DNA from: Parus major
Taxonomy: Eukaryota; Chordata; Aves; Passeriformes; Paridae
NCBI RefSeq assembly: GCF_001522545.3
Contig: NC_031778.1
Coordinates: 21,474,777 to 21,538,776, forward strand
DNA length: 64,000 bases
Direction of reading: 5' to 3'
In this document: positions 38,253 to 51,800 of the stretch, in pieces
Position numbering within the stretch: the stretch's first letter is position 1
How the letters are laid out: every line of letters begins with the position of its first letter
The notes under the pieces: model-generated
Database searches by the model: none
What the model was told of the DNA's origin: nothing
The model's input: only the letters and a program-made list of their open reading frames with translations
Translations under genes and position numbers: made by a program

Positions 38253-38383
38253 CACAGAATGATGGAATATTTTGGGTTGGGAAGGACCAAAAAGACCATC
38301 TAATCCCTGTGAGCAAAGACATCTTCCACTAGACCAGGTTGCTCAGAGCCCTATCCAACCTGGCCCTGAACAATTCCAGGCTT
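38253..38383 (-). mobile_element. CR1 LINE fragment, 3' end, minus orientation
   Basis: Read on the plus strand, the element starts with CACAGAATGATGGAATATTT, continues TGGGTTGGGAAGGACC, then CTTCCACTAGACCAGGTTGC, and ends CCAACCTGGCCCTGAACAAT before TCCAGG. This is the reverse complement of the CR1 3' region, in the right order and spacing. The CR1 3' terminus is therefore at 38253 and the element points leftward. Sequence beyond about 38383 no longer matches anything I can recall, so the copy is strongly 5'-truncated and non-coding. It is the strongest evidence in the window for a bird genome. Confidence 0.88.
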
Positions 38384-41300
38384 TGTTTCATGAGGACAAC
38401 GTTCCCACACTTATTTCTATTTAGTCAAAATGCTTCCATGTTACTTTCTGTCCTTATCTCCAGTGAATCCTTTCAAAGGGATGTATCCCAGAAAATGGAA
38501 ATGAATAAGGAATTTAACTGCAAAGGCTGTTGGTCCCATTGTCTCTCTGCAGCACCTTAGAGCAACAAGACCCCAAACCAGCAAGGTTTCAGATCCCTCA
38601 GGTCCCACTGAAAATCCATGAGGAATGTAGGGCTTTTACCACTTAAAAAAAAAAAAATTAAAAAAAATCAGAAAGATGCTGTAAAGAAATAAATATTATC
38701 AGTGTAAGAATACCAAAGGAAAGGGGGGAACTGTATGGGGTAAATGCCCTTCCATGTGCTTTAGGAGCATCCCTGTGGGTGGAGGACACCAACCAAGCTA
38801 TCTGAGGATCCTTTATCTTGGGGGAAAAGGAGGCCCCAGGGCTTCCTCCAGCAGAACAAAACTGCTGAGTGAGAGGGGATACAGGCAACACTGGATAATG
38901 AGCATATTGTCATGAATTCCCTCTACTTTGCACCTGAAATACTATTTATTATTTCTAGTTATCCCCCAAATCCAGCTAAATCACAGTGTTTCTTCCTGGT
39001 CCCTCTTTGGTTCTGGTTCGGGTTTTATTGTTATGTTCAGTTATGTCTGTAAGGCTCTCCCACAGCCTGAAAACAAGAGGGTGCTTTGGAAGCACAACAC
39101 TTTAGTACTTATTGTGGATAGATCAGTAATCTTTTATAATCAGAAATAGGCATAATTGTGTGTCTCTGGCAAAGGAGCTTAACTGTCAGAGGATTAAGCC
39201 ACATCCTGATCAATGCAAGTGCCTTCCTAGAAAACAGGCAGGGAAAGATTTCCTGTAGTTAGCAGCAATGAGGGAGAGGAACTTTAAAAACAACTTTCTA
39301 TTTGATAACTACAGAAATCTAGCTAAGTCTTAGGGATTTAGCCAGGGAGCATATTGGTTCCAGCAGACTATGGTAAAGTTAATTAAGGATGATTAATGGA
39401 GCATTTTCCTTCCAATGATATCTGTGACAGAACAAAGCTGTCTGAGGCTTGTCAAGCAGAATTTGAGTTGAATGAGTATTTATGTGATCAAATCTGAAGG
39501 GCTGCCTCTTGACAGAGCAAGGATTCATCAATCAATTGTGCTGGCTTGCAGTGGTGGGAAATTGGTCTATCAGCATAGCTCTGCTCCCATCCCCCATTTT
39601 TTCATTCAATCATCCCTCAGGCTACAATGCATCTTTAGCTTTTACCTCTGACCACCTTAAGGGCTATCAGAGAAAAGTAAAAGCAAGAGCTAAAACATCT
39701 ATTATAGTGGTTATTTCTCAGCTGTACTCATACAATTGATTTCTTTTAAGTAAAGGCCCAGGCACTGTAAAGCGATACAAGCCTGTTCAATGAATTAATT
39801 GGTTTTAATAGAAGTTTAGCTTTGAGCCTGAAGAATATATAGTGCTCTCTTGCTAGAGAGTCTCCTATTAGGGAAACCACCTGCACAAAAGGCCCCAGTC
39901 CTCTCTTAATCCCACTGCCCTCATCATAATCACTTCATTTAAAAAGGCAAGATCCTTAATTTAAAAGAAGGGGGCACCACGTGTGCTCCAGTTTCTGTGA
40001 ATTTTGTCGTGCGTCAGTTCCTGGGAGGGGAGCACTGGCTGTCTGCACTTGGCTTTGGGTTGCCCTTGCAGCCTTTGGATGCCTGGGATGTAAATCATGC
40101 CAGGATTTGGGCAGATAAGCCAATATCTTTGTTGAATGAATGCCTCAGTTGCTTTTACTGCTGTAGGGATTAAATGGAACTAACCACAAATGATGTAAAA
40201 TGATGCACGTCTCACAGAAAACTCAGAGGAAGGTAAGTCTTAGCCCTACTCTGAATAAAATCAGGGCAGGTATCCTATTTATGACAGGAGGCACAGGTTT
40301 AGTTTCATTTTCTAATGCAGATCATGGATGTTTTTTTTTTGTTTAACTGCCATGTGCTCAAGCTTTGTTCTTCTGGGCACTCACCAAGCAAAATACACGA
40401 GTGGTATTTAAAAGTGAAACACCAAGATTGTCATCTCCATCATCAGCCTCATAAAATGCCATCATTAGACATCTGACCTACATTAGCCATCTATGGTTCA
40501 GTAATTTAAATTGACCATCAGTTCAAAAAGAGCAGTATCTCCTGGGGGCAATTCACCCATTTTCTAGATGTCTCGGGAGGATGATGAGGGTTGCATTCAA
40601 GAAGTCTGATCTCTCTCTAAGGAGAACTTGGACTTCATACCCACCTTTGAAATGTGTAAAGCTTCCAGTAAAAATAAAATCCCTGAGAGTGGATTACTTT
40701 CTTTGGTGCAGTTGTAAGCTCAGAGGCATGTATCCCTCGTTGGATTTGCACACTAATCTTCCTTCTTAAGTTACTAGTAGAAATCAGGTTTCTAGGACTT
40801 TTATGAATTGGAAAATTGAAGTTCTTCCTGGTAATAATTTTGAGGTTTGGTACCTGCTTCAGCTAGGCCAGCTATAAATAAGGGAGGTTAAAGACAAAAC
40901 TTCACTTTTCCTCCCAGACTTTTGCACTTTGCACAAAGAAGCACAGAGGAGAACTCCAGTGTGCCTTGACCTACGGAAAAATGGCTCAGTCATGAGTCAC
41001 CTTTACTTTTTTATACAGGTTTCCATCTAGGACTGTTCCCCTGAGTACCAATATCTTCCCTGTGTATACAAATTTTATATAAATCCAAAGAGGTCTCTAA
41101 ATACAAGTATGTCCTTTAGACCTTATTAGTTGTCCCAATATGACAATTGTTGAGAGCATTTCTTTCCATCGGTAGAGAATACTATTTCATATGCGCAAGC
41201 AAGCTTGGAAACCAAATGTCTAAATATTTAACCAACGTTATTTCAAAGAATTTCATTATTTATCTTCTTTATGATTTATACTATCACATTCTCTGTCTGT

Positions 41301-42022
41301 AGTTGTGGTTTATCATAAGCAACCCATCTGCTGTAACAGCCAAATTGGAACATTCATATAAGATGCGTTCCGATATCATAAACATGACAAAAGATAGATT
41401 ACATTTAGTCTTTCTCCATGTTTAACCAGTTTAATTTGTTTCCTATGCAGAAGAGGCTCTAAATTTACTTAATATATGTTAGCACTTAGGAACACAGTTA
41501 GGAACATGACTAGGGTCTTAACCTATTCGTAAATAAATGGGAAGCTTCCTGTCTGAGTAAAAGAAAGAGAGAGAATTTATGTCAAACAATCAGGAATTTA
41601 ATACATAGTGCTCTATTAGGATGTCCAGTTTGTGTACATACTCTTAAGGCATGATTACGAATAACTTCACTTCTTATAAACAATGTGACTGAAGAAATTA
41701 CTCACAGATACAACAAAAAGGGAAAGAAAGGTAGGAAGTTTTAGCTGCAGCCAATAAAGGAATTACTTTCCCTGAAAAGGTTAAAAACTCAGGCATTTAT
41801 TTTTGTTGCCATAATATTTGTCTTTGCAGGTTTAGCTTTCTTAAGAATCCCAAAGAAGATGCTGCGTCGGGAAAGATTTTAGTGACCTGGGTTCAAAGTC
41901 ATATCATAGATCCAACATTTTCTCCGACAGCTTTGGTTTTAAAGTAACCCTAATGCTGGACCAAATCTGTGAAGTGACTGTCCGTATTTATATCACCCTG
42001 GAGAGAGCTTTTAGTGATTACA
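38384..42022. other. unique non-coding sequence, no gene seen
   Basis: Long AT-rich unique sequence with an A-rich stretch at 38646-38667. Open frames are few and short. I recognise no RNA gene or repeat. The lack of both coding signal and transposons over 3.6 kb is compatible with conserved non-coding DNA, which needs alignment. Confidence 0.5.
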
Positions 42023-42110
42023 GGGTTGATCCAGCAAGTTGTTGAATGCCTTCAACTTCTGTCAGCTTCAGTGGAAGCCAAGGGTGCTCAGCACCCTCAG
42101 GACTTGGCCC
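42023..42110. repeat. ancient amniote inverted-repeat element, 'GGTGCTCAGCACC' type
   Basis: The segment reads GGGTTGATCCAGCAAGTTGT, then GCCTTCAACTTCTGTCAGCT, then TCAGTGGAAGCCAAGGGTGC and TCAGCACCCTCAGGACTTGG followed by CCC. This parallels a palindromic amniote repeat I remember with 'gatcctgcaaggtgctgagcaccctcaactcccattgacttcagtgggag ... gagggtgctcagcacc ... aggatcaggccc'. The right half is better preserved than the left. It is non-coding and old. Confidence 0.65.
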
Positions 42111-45100
42111 AATGGGGTTTTTCACATCGAAAGGTCAAGTAGAGGGCTTTGCATTTCAGGCTGTAGAGTCACTCATTTTTCTCTCTTAAGGTAAAAACCA
42201 TGTGATTGGAGAGTGTGTGATTAACTGTTAAGGAAACAATGTCCATAATGATATATAAAGGTGTTGCTTTCAAAAGTTGTGGTTGGATTTCTTTGGAGGT
42301 GTTAAATATATGGTGGTCCAACACCATGCAATTCATGAATGCTAAGAATAAATACAAGCTTATTTCTGTGATGGTGATTTACTACGGAGCAATTTTGAGC
42401 AAATATATTCACATTATAGGATATGAATACAAATCAAACATAACTGAGCTGGTCTTTATGAGAATGAAGTGTCAGTACATTTGAAAATATGTGTAACGCC
42501 AAACTTTAATCATTTTACCAGCACGTTAATATCACAATTGATTATTCTGTTATTCCTGAATGTTTAAGGTTCTGCTACTGATTTGTCTGCTGCAAGCATT
42601 GCACACCTTCCAGGGCTATCTGGCACTTGGGCTCTCCCAGTTTGGGATCTTACTGGTCTGATTCAGTCTGGTAAAAGAGCTTTTCCTGTTGTTTAGTCCT
42701 TGCCTCCAAAGAACATTAACACAATAGAATATAGACAATGGGAAAAACAGTGGTGGAACTAACAAGTTATATGTGGGCCTTCAGCAGTATCAGATTGGCT
42801 TTCATTGCACCTCTTCTCTGCTCATGTGATTTTCCTGGAATGCAGATATAAGGTGGGGCTCCATCTTCATGTGTGTGCGTGAAGTGCTGTATGCAATCTC
42901 AGCACCAGGAAAAGTGACAGGGTTCTTCTTGCAGTGACATTGCACTTGCTCAGGTAGGAAGGTGGCACTGGGCTTGCTCGTATTACTTGAATTCATTACT
43001 CTCCTCTGTGTACAAAATTTAAGGAATTATTTTTTTCAGTCTTAAACATTTTTGGGGCTTCACCACAAGGACAGAAAAAGCCAGGAGATCTAGGTGGAGG
43101 AAAAAGGACACAGAGGTGGTTTCTGCTTTAGGATCTTTCAGTCCAAGAGAACATTTATGGATGAATATAAGAGAGGAGGAAACAGAACTTGTCATCTTGA
43201 CAGCAGCTGCAGCATACCAGGGGATTAATCCTTATGAATTCAATGAGGAATTTGAACTGGGAGGAAACTGGTGAAATAGCTTTGGGGGTGTTTGCAGGGA
43301 AAGCCTCCTCTGTCTGAGGGCAGAGCTGGAGAAAATGCAGCTTTTCAAGGGTTGCCTCTGCAGTCTGTAATTGGAAGGGGAATTGACATTGTGCCCCTAC
43401 ATGGGGGTGGCACACACCAAAGTACCCTGGAAGTGAAGTTTTACTTGAGGGGATGCATAGGAGAATGAGGTGATAGAAGGGTTCATAGATAGAAGAGAGA
43501 CATTACAGGGAAAAGAAGTAGAAGAAGGAAATAGCAGCATAATTTGTATGTGATCTTGGTAGTTCTGGTCAAAATACAGCTACTGAGGCTTTTTAAAAGT
43601 TCTGTATAACCAAAAAAACACTGTATTGGTTATCAGAATTATGGTGACAGTGCTAAAAAAGCTGGGTCCTTCAGGACCTTTTAGAAGGTGGACAGATCAA
43701 CAGAAATGAAGCAGAAAGAAAGGAGGAACTCTCTGGGAAGGCAGGAGTAAATCATGACCACAAACCTCTGGCTGTCTGGTGCTGTTTATCCCAGGCTTGC
43801 CCTGCTTCCCTGGCTGATAACACAGCCCACCATACACCCAGGCATTGTTCTGACACTGAAAGATGAAGTGGATTTTTATGAGCCTTAACCCTCCACCACG
43901 CTTTCCCTCACAACACCTACTGCCTCACTCTGGTCCCTTGATCCCACTTTCCTTCCCCCCAAACCAGTGGGTTTATTGGGACCAGTGCAATGGAAATCCC
44001 ACTTACTGTATGTATCTTAGGTTTCTCTTCCCTTCCTATATTTCCCTGGGAATTGGGGCAGTATGGATTCTTGCTCCACACCCATGGCTTTGTCTTTGCC
44101 TTTTTTTCCTGAATAATTTTCCCCAACTGCATTTCCATGGAGCAGCTGTTTGTGTTTAAAAACCACCTGCACAAGTAGTTCTGTTTTCAGTGGAAGAAAA
44201 TGTTGCTTGTAAAAGGAAAAAGCCCTAAGGTGTTGGAGTTTGCTGGGAGTTTTAATTCGATGGGTATTTTTTCCCACTGATTGATGACTGCTCGAAGTGC
44301 AACTTTAGCCCTTGATAACTAATGAAACTGGGTGGTACTAACAGTCACCATCTGGCACAGTGATGTGTAGTTAAACTGAGACCCTGTGAGGGAGGAGATT
44401 GGGTTTTGACCCAGCAGGAAAGCCCTAGATCCCCAGTTTTAGCAGAGGAGAGAGTGAGAGATGGTGAAAGAGAAGCAGCATCTTCATAGAGAGTGAAACT
44501 GCTGTGCAAAAGGCTGAACTCTTGCATGGTTGGGCAGGACTAAGAAAATGTGACACATGCAGAACACAAGATCTCCTAGAAAAGGAGGATGGGCACCAGG
44601 GGGAAAATCTCACCTTCATTTAAAGCTCGTGGGAATTTTGGGGACTTTTTCTCAAGGGCTTCTGAAGTATAATGGGGAGCGATAACATTATTTCCCAGCC
44701 ATGGCTAATCTCGAGGAGCTGAGGCTTATGTTACACTCCTGTATTGTGCTGGGTATTTGTGAAGCCATCAAGTGCAGCCAGAAGTGGTCCTGAGCCCAGC
44801 CCAGCCCCGGGAAAGCCCTGTTTGCTCTCTCCAGGGGCCCTCCTTGGCCTTTCTCCTGCTGCTCCTAATGCCCTCCCACCTCTTAGTCCTCTTCAATTCT
44901 CCTTGCTATGGCGTGATTTTACTTTAATTTCTTTCCAAGTGGTATTAATTCTTTAATTTCCAAAAAGCCAGCTGGACTGAGTACTTAAATCCTCTCCAGT
45001 TTCCCAAAAAGCTTCTGTGTGCTTGGTGCTACCTCTGCTTGGCAGGATCTGATGCTCCCAGGAGAAGTAACCACACCAGGCCAACAGTAAATGGCAGCAA

Positions 45101-45308
45101 ATTCTGGCTTTCAGCCCTAGCTGAGGCCATTAGATGATGATTTCTTGCTGCAAAACTGGCACCAAACCTCTGCTGACCAGGGCTATAGTAGAAGGTCATT
45201 TATGTGCCCCATCCCAGATGATGGAAACAGTAGCAGTGAGGGCCGTAGCAAGCTAAGAAATAAATTGTACCAAGGTTTTAAGAGCTTTACACTATTATTA
45301 ACAGATAT
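42111..45308. other. unique non-coding sequence, no gene seen
   Basis: Moderate to AT-rich unique sequence. I recognise no exon, RNA gene or transposable element. Opposing open frames at 43863-44159 and 43917-44174 overlap and are rejected. Confidence 0.5.
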
Positions 45309-45887
45309 CTAGAGATAGATACATATATTGTCAGGAGCTAATGAATCTACTTGTTCATTCTGCCCATCAATCCCATCCAAACTGAGGAAATTGCCAGAAG
45401 CCAGGCTAGCTCTGTGTCCCAGGAGAAAGACTTCTGGAGCATAAAAAACTGATTGTACCTCCACTGCCTCCCAGTCTTCCCTTCTCCCTACCTGCAGCTT
45501 TGCTGTCCATAGGCAGCAGTGACTGTCCTCCCTCCAGCTGAGGTTTGGGTGGGATGGTGGAGCCTTTCTCATGCCAGCCAGACTCCTTTGCAGTAAACTG
45601 GAGAAATTGGAGAGGTCTTGGCATACCATGGCTTGTAAAGGTCTTGTAAATGGCTCGTGCAAAAAAAATTTCCAAATGGAAACAGGACTGTGTGTTAAAT
45701 TTAAAGTAGCTTTGATAGGAAAGAGCGGTAAATATGAGCCTTTCCACCTCTGCGGGTGTATTGTAAATGCCAGACAGTGGAAAACCAGTAAAGAAAAAAA
45801 GCATCTGAAAGCAAAGACAGCACTTGGGAAGTTAGACTCACATTTTGGCTGTGTGTGAACTGAACCCAGCAGGCATTGCAGACACAA
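45309..45887 (-). other. longest open frame in the window (192 codons), unsupported as a gene
   Basis: A minus-strand frame of 192 codons from ATG to stop is present. Its translation is rich in Leu, Ser, Phe and His with no domain, motif, transmembrane pattern or repeat that I recognise. A second minus-strand frame (45406-45804) and a plus-strand frame (45571-45858) are open over the same bases, which is typical of chance stop depletion. A rough estimate with about 5.5 percent stop codons predicts around 0.1 frames of this length in the window, so it is uncommon but not decisive. I see no promoter or splice context. It could be chance, a decayed retrocopy of something unknown, or an unrecognised exon. 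Confidence 0.15.
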
Positions 45888-48800
45888 CTGGTTTTAGCAT
45901 AAAGGCTAAAGCTGGGTGCTGTTTGGGAAAGCACTTGGTGTTCGGCACTGGTGGAAGCTGCTCTTGCCATGCAGATCCCATGGGAATCACCAGAGACTGG
46001 CAGCCACCACTGGTGTTTTAGGAGGGCTGTCAGAGCAAAAAAACCCATTATTTTCTCCCTCAGTGCATCTTCTCAGGCCTTAGAATTGGGGGAAGAGTTT
46101 GGTGAAAAGCATCCTGCTGGGTTCTGGTCACTGTAACAAGAGGGAAAACTCCACAAACTATTTTGGGATGAGGGTGGCACATTTGGGATGTGTGAGAGGG
46201 AAGGGAAAGCAAGGCAGATGAGCAGATGAGAGACCTGATGGCCAAACAACAAAGGGATCCCCAGCAGAGGAGTTCTGACTGTGATCATTGTCCTCAGGGG
46301 AGGTGGCATCTGTCTCCTGACATGAACACAGTTGTATTTATCTAAAATCACAGAACTGTAAAACCGGAGCTCAATGTTTGCAAGGTAAAGAAGTGACTTC
46401 ACTGGGAAGGGTTCCTTAATGGAGGTGAAAGAAAAGTGGGAAAATCCCTCATTGCTCCTTACTCAGTCTTTGTGTGGGTTATCTTTCTATCAGTATTCTG
46501 CTAATCTCAGAGCATCAGAGCTTTGTTTGTGTAGATGCTGGTGCCTAATAGAATAGAATTTCAAACATTATATTCATTTATAAATGTCACTGTTCACAAT
46601 CATGTAGCCAAGAGAAGAAGTTCTGCAAAACCTGCATGACTTAAATTTAAGCAGGTTGCAAGAAACCACAGCAGTGTGGCTGGTTTGCTAAAGGAGCGTT
46701 ATTTGCTGAAGAAATCACCATGTAATGCTTAATAACAACAGCTGAGAGTGTGGTTGCATGCATTTCATGAAAGAAGTGGAGAAAGCGCTCTAGACAACCT
46801 TTTCGTTGCTATTTTGGAGCACAAATTCAGTTTGTGAGTGCTTGCAAAATATCTGTTGTCATCTGCTCATGCAGAACTTCTCTGTGACACCTCTGCAGGC
46901 AGGTGCTTTAAGTGTATATATAAATTCATCTTCGTAGTGGCCACTGGTGCCACAACAAATGTCACTCCAAACAAACTCTCTGCTACAGGCTGTGTTGGAA
47001 ATCATCATTTAACACATCATTTAGAGTACATCAGAGTGAATCTCACACAACCTGACCGTAATAACTCCCTTCTCGTATTAACTCTTTTATTTAACATTTT
47101 GACATTAAGAACAGAGGCAAAGTCCTTTAAACACATGGCTGCTTCAGTTTGGTACTGAGCATTGGGAAATGAGGGTTTATAGTGCAATGGCTAGCAGTTA
47201 TTTTTCATGTGAATGTCACAAAGTAAATCACAGTATGTATACAAAAATTACACAGATAGCCTGTATGCTTGCTCATTTATTAAAATTCAGCTTGCTGGGC
47301 CCAAGAGGTCTGCCCAGGAATAATCCTCTTGAAGATAGGATCTCAAACCACTTGCCAACTTTCCCCCTGTGGTCAGTGAGGACGCATAACTTTCTTTTTG
47401 TTAGCACAAATAAATTCAGTGGCTCCTTTCAGCTGATTGAATTCATGCATTGCAAGCGGCCCTGCAGTTCCACGCAGCCATTCAGGCGTTGCACACAGAG
47501 CTGGTGTGTTTTTGGAAGGGCTCCATGCCTTACCAGGAAAATAGAGAGAAGCTTCTGAGAGACAACCCTCCCACCCTTCATCTTGATTTATAGTGCACAT
47601 TATGATTTTGAATGGTATTTTCAATCAGGTAGGATGAGCTGTGACTGTCCTTTGTTTCCAGTCCATGCATTCAAGCTGGCTGTTTTCTATCTTGTCTTGG
47701 GCTCTTGCCCACCCCACACAGCTCTCTAAGGTGTAAAACAAGAAAGCAATTACTCTTTCTAGCACCTACTATCCATCTAACCTGCATTTCCACTCTTATT
47801 TTGGAGTCAATGTTGCTTTAGATATAAATCAGTGCTCTGGGTTCAGTGTGTTCCTGTTCCAGCACTTCTGAAAGGGTGTGAACAGTTACATATTTATTCA
47901 GACTTGTGCCTTATAAAGAACATGGCTGCAGAGACAAATTCTTCTGGATTGTTTGTTTTATGGTGCTGTTAAACAGGGTTAGATTCTGGCTAATGCCAGC
48001 TGATGAGTTCAACTGTAAAATTATGGTAACGTGACAGAAGAAACAGCAGAAGAAACAACAAAATTCATGATGCTGAGCCAGGAGAACAGAACTGCCACCA
48101 TCCTCCAGCCTGTGCTCTTCCATGGCACATTTATAATTTTATAAACCCATTTTCCAACCCCACCTTTCCCCGTGACTTTCCCATTGTATGCAGTCTGTGC
48201 AAATATCTGTTTTATAACATGTTTATCACAAAGCAGTGTGGGCTGTACACCAAGTAATGTTCTTTCTCTGGCGGCTAAACAAACACTTGAATTGTTGCCC
48301 TCTCTGTCCAAAAGGCAGTCAGGGCTCTTCTGTTGCCCTCAGTGGAGTCAGGATTTCATGATGGGAATATTTCATGCCTTGCTCTTCATTTTGGTCATGT
48401 TTCTGGTGACTTTACAGCAGATCTCTCTGTATGACCCTGGTTGTTTTCTTTGATCAAGCTGGCATCTTCAATATTGGCACATCCCCAGCTGTGCAAGCAG
48501 TGTTTTCCCCCTTCTCACAGTGTTCCTGGGGGTCTCTGGCACGGGGGCCAATTGTCATTCTGAGCCTCTTTGTGCCACAGCCACGAGCGTTTCACACAGC
48601 GCTTTGGGGCGGGTGAACAAGGCTGGTATCAAAGCAGCTCTGCAGCCTCCTGGGGAAGCTAGGAACAGCTAAATATGTTTTTCCTAGTACATGACTTCAC
48701 CACAGCAGCAGTGAGATACCATCTTGGCCTTTTGTGTTCAGGCTGGATGACATTTTCTCCTTTCCCAAGCGGCCCCGTCCCGGCTGGCAGGGAGGAGTGG

Positions 48801-51800
48801 CACTGCCCTCAGTCACTGCCCGGCAGCTTGCCCAGATCTCCCTGATAAGGAGCAGCGAGCTGGGAAACACCAGCCTGGCTTTCTGTCTTGGTGCTCGAGC
48901 TGCTCTCGATGCTGTGTTCTGGATTTGAGCTTGGAGAGGAATAGTTTTGAGTACTGCTTATGGAATAACACTTGGCCTTGCTTTTCTTCTCTGGGAGCGT
49001 TGGGTAACAGGCGTTCATGTCAATACTCATTTTTATTTGTTTTGCTCGTTATCAAGTGTGAGCAAACATTCGGGTGTGTGGATGTGCATGGATGTATCCA
49101 TGTGCTGTGCTTATCCCTCCACACAGCACAGGCTGCTGCTGTAATTAGTTCTGCTTGGGAAGAGTGGCAGGAGGAAGGGTGAGCAGCTGGGTGCCGACAC
49201 GACCTTCCCAGCCCCGCGTTCCGAAAGGGTCTGAGGTCACTCGTGTCCTTCCCAGTGCACCTCGCATCGCCAGCTGATTTGCAAAGAGGTTAATTTGAAA
49301 AGAATCCCACTTTGGCTCTTTGCAGGGCTTTCATTTTAGAGCCTTCACCCCAAGGTCTGCAGTCAGGTCAGGTCTAACAGCTGGATTCACACCTGCATAG
49401 GCTGAGTCCTCCCAACAGCAGATTGGGCCTCCCATGTGCAACCTGGATGTGAAGTTCCTCCCATCTGAAGGCTCCACTGGTTGTTTAAATACCACACGTG
49501 CACAGAAAATATCACAGAATTCAATATACACATGGAGTTGGCATCTTGTAGCTCAGAAATTTTGCAAGGTAAGATACTTACTGATTGTAACTCCAAGCTC
49601 TCCAAAGACTCACCATACATGGCACAATATTTTTGTAGGTCTTGATAATTAATGGAATTAAATAAATCAGTTTCTATCTGAAGTAGTGATATCCCCCAGA
49701 AAAGAAAGGGCACAGAATCCCCCAAAGCAAAAATCATTATTAATTATTAATTTTTACCAAACACATGTGACAGGGATATGGCTGGCACCAGTACAGAGGC
49801 ACCATTAAAAAGGAAGAGCATCATTTTAGGGTTCAACTAAGTCATTTATTTTGGGGGAAGCCTTAAGCAGAATGTACCCATTTGTGGGGTTTAAAGACTT
49901 TGGTTCACTTACTTACTTTGGATTTTCATGTTCACTTTCATCCCCTTTTGTACTTCCTTGGACAAAATCCAAACAGGCAGAGTAACTACAGAAAAGCTGT
50001 TCTCACCATAGGGAAATAATGTATTATGCTAATTCCAATTAAGGGAAATATCTTAAACTGCAAATATAGCCTTCAAGAGAAAAATGAAAAGTGAGGAAAT
50101 TAACATTCTTGCCAGATTTTCAGCTCAGTTCTGCATACTCAGGGGGTTTGGGTCAGGCTCAGATAAGCATCCAAAATTTGGGGATGTTTATCCAAACGTT
50201 ATTTCTGAACCTTCTAAGTTCATTCCTGACTAATCGTAATGGAGTTAGTGGTAGCAGGATATGAATGTACAACATTTAGCTTAGAAATTGGCAGCTCCTC
50301 ATCGTTTCACAGCTAGGAGCCTTTGACCAAATATCAACTCTGCTAACCAAAACAAAATAAAATAATGCCTTGACTTGGTCTCCAGCCATACCACCTTTGC
50401 TACAGCCCTGGAAGACCTTCCAAGCAGGGCTGGGACAAGGCAGGCTTGGCTGGGGTACCTCCATGGAAAATATTGATGTTACTGGAAACATCCCCTGTGA
50501 TTCAGGAGGTGACATTTTCCCCAGGTCAGGGTTGAACCCATGTAATGGTTGGATGTACGGAGTTGTCCTTTCAGATTTGGGGAGTTTCAGACAGCTGGTG
50601 GGTCATTAAAGACCTTTCCTTAAAGGCTCATACATTAACTACATGTTCACCTGAAATGCCAAGGCAATCACCAACCTCATCCCACCATCAGTGAGGTCCT
50701 GGTGGGATGTGGTTCTCCCACTTCACTGGTTCCTGCTCCATCCTTGGGCTGTTCACTTGTTCAGTCATGAATGACACAAGCTCCCTGTAGTTTACCATCA
50801 GAAGTGTTTGATATATTTTTTTCCAGTGAAATGAGAGGAAGATGGCTGAGGATCATGAATTATGTCCTGAAGAAGCAGGTCTTTTTCTCTGTTTTTGCCA
50901 TCACACTCTTGGTCTTAAACACAGGGGAGCAGAGCAGCATCCTTCTGCTCTGCCATAGGCACCTTCCAACTTATTGTACCCTTTACCATAATCAGAAAGA
51001 CACAAAAGCAGCTAAGGAGGTGCTGTAGATCTATCCTGCATGGATATCATCCTTCAAAACACCATCAGGCTGCTCCCGAGTCACTCACCCATCTTTTTTC
51101 CCCATACATTTGATTTTAGTCAAAGGGTGTCACCCTGAGCAGTTGTATTTGAACAATGAATTTCATGCCAGGAATAAATCCATCCAAGTGCAAATTGTCC
51201 CCAAGTAAAAAAGCACCAAAATGCTCAGTGCAGTTATACCAGGAATTAATTTGACCACAAGAACTTGGATTGCAGGTACATAGTCTAGCCCTTAAAATCC
51301 CTTCTGATTTGCTTAGACTTACCTCTGAATCACAGACAGTAAATCTGCAAGGTTGTAATAGAAGACAGCCCATTGAAAGTTCTAGTTTAAAGAAAGAAAA
51401 GTCTGTCATTGAGAGAAAAAACAGACGTCATAAAAACATGTTAATAAATGTTCAAAATATATTTGAATATAGTCTTTAAGCTCTAGGATTTTTTAATGGA
51501 ATTCAAGATATCATTCTAGATTTGTTGTGAAATACATTTTATAAAACTTTGCTGGTATTCTGGCTATTTCCCTTGTATCTTCCTCCTGAAACCAGCAGGA
51601 ATAATCCCTCACTTTCTACCAGACCCTCTATTAACAAGTAGCATAGATGTTCTACTGCAGAAGATTTTGACAGTTTAAACTAAGCACCTGTTTCCATCTA
51701 ATGTAGGTTTGGCAGGATGCAGTGTTTGGTGTAGCTCATGCCACTCAGATGTCAATTTTTCCTTCATTAAGCCAATAAATTAGTGAACTACACCATGCTC

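Noticed and set aside
46335..46380. Possible CR1 end (AAAATCACAGAACTGTAAAA)
   Set aside because: The terminal 8-mers and the following GGTTGGAAGG-type sequence are missing.
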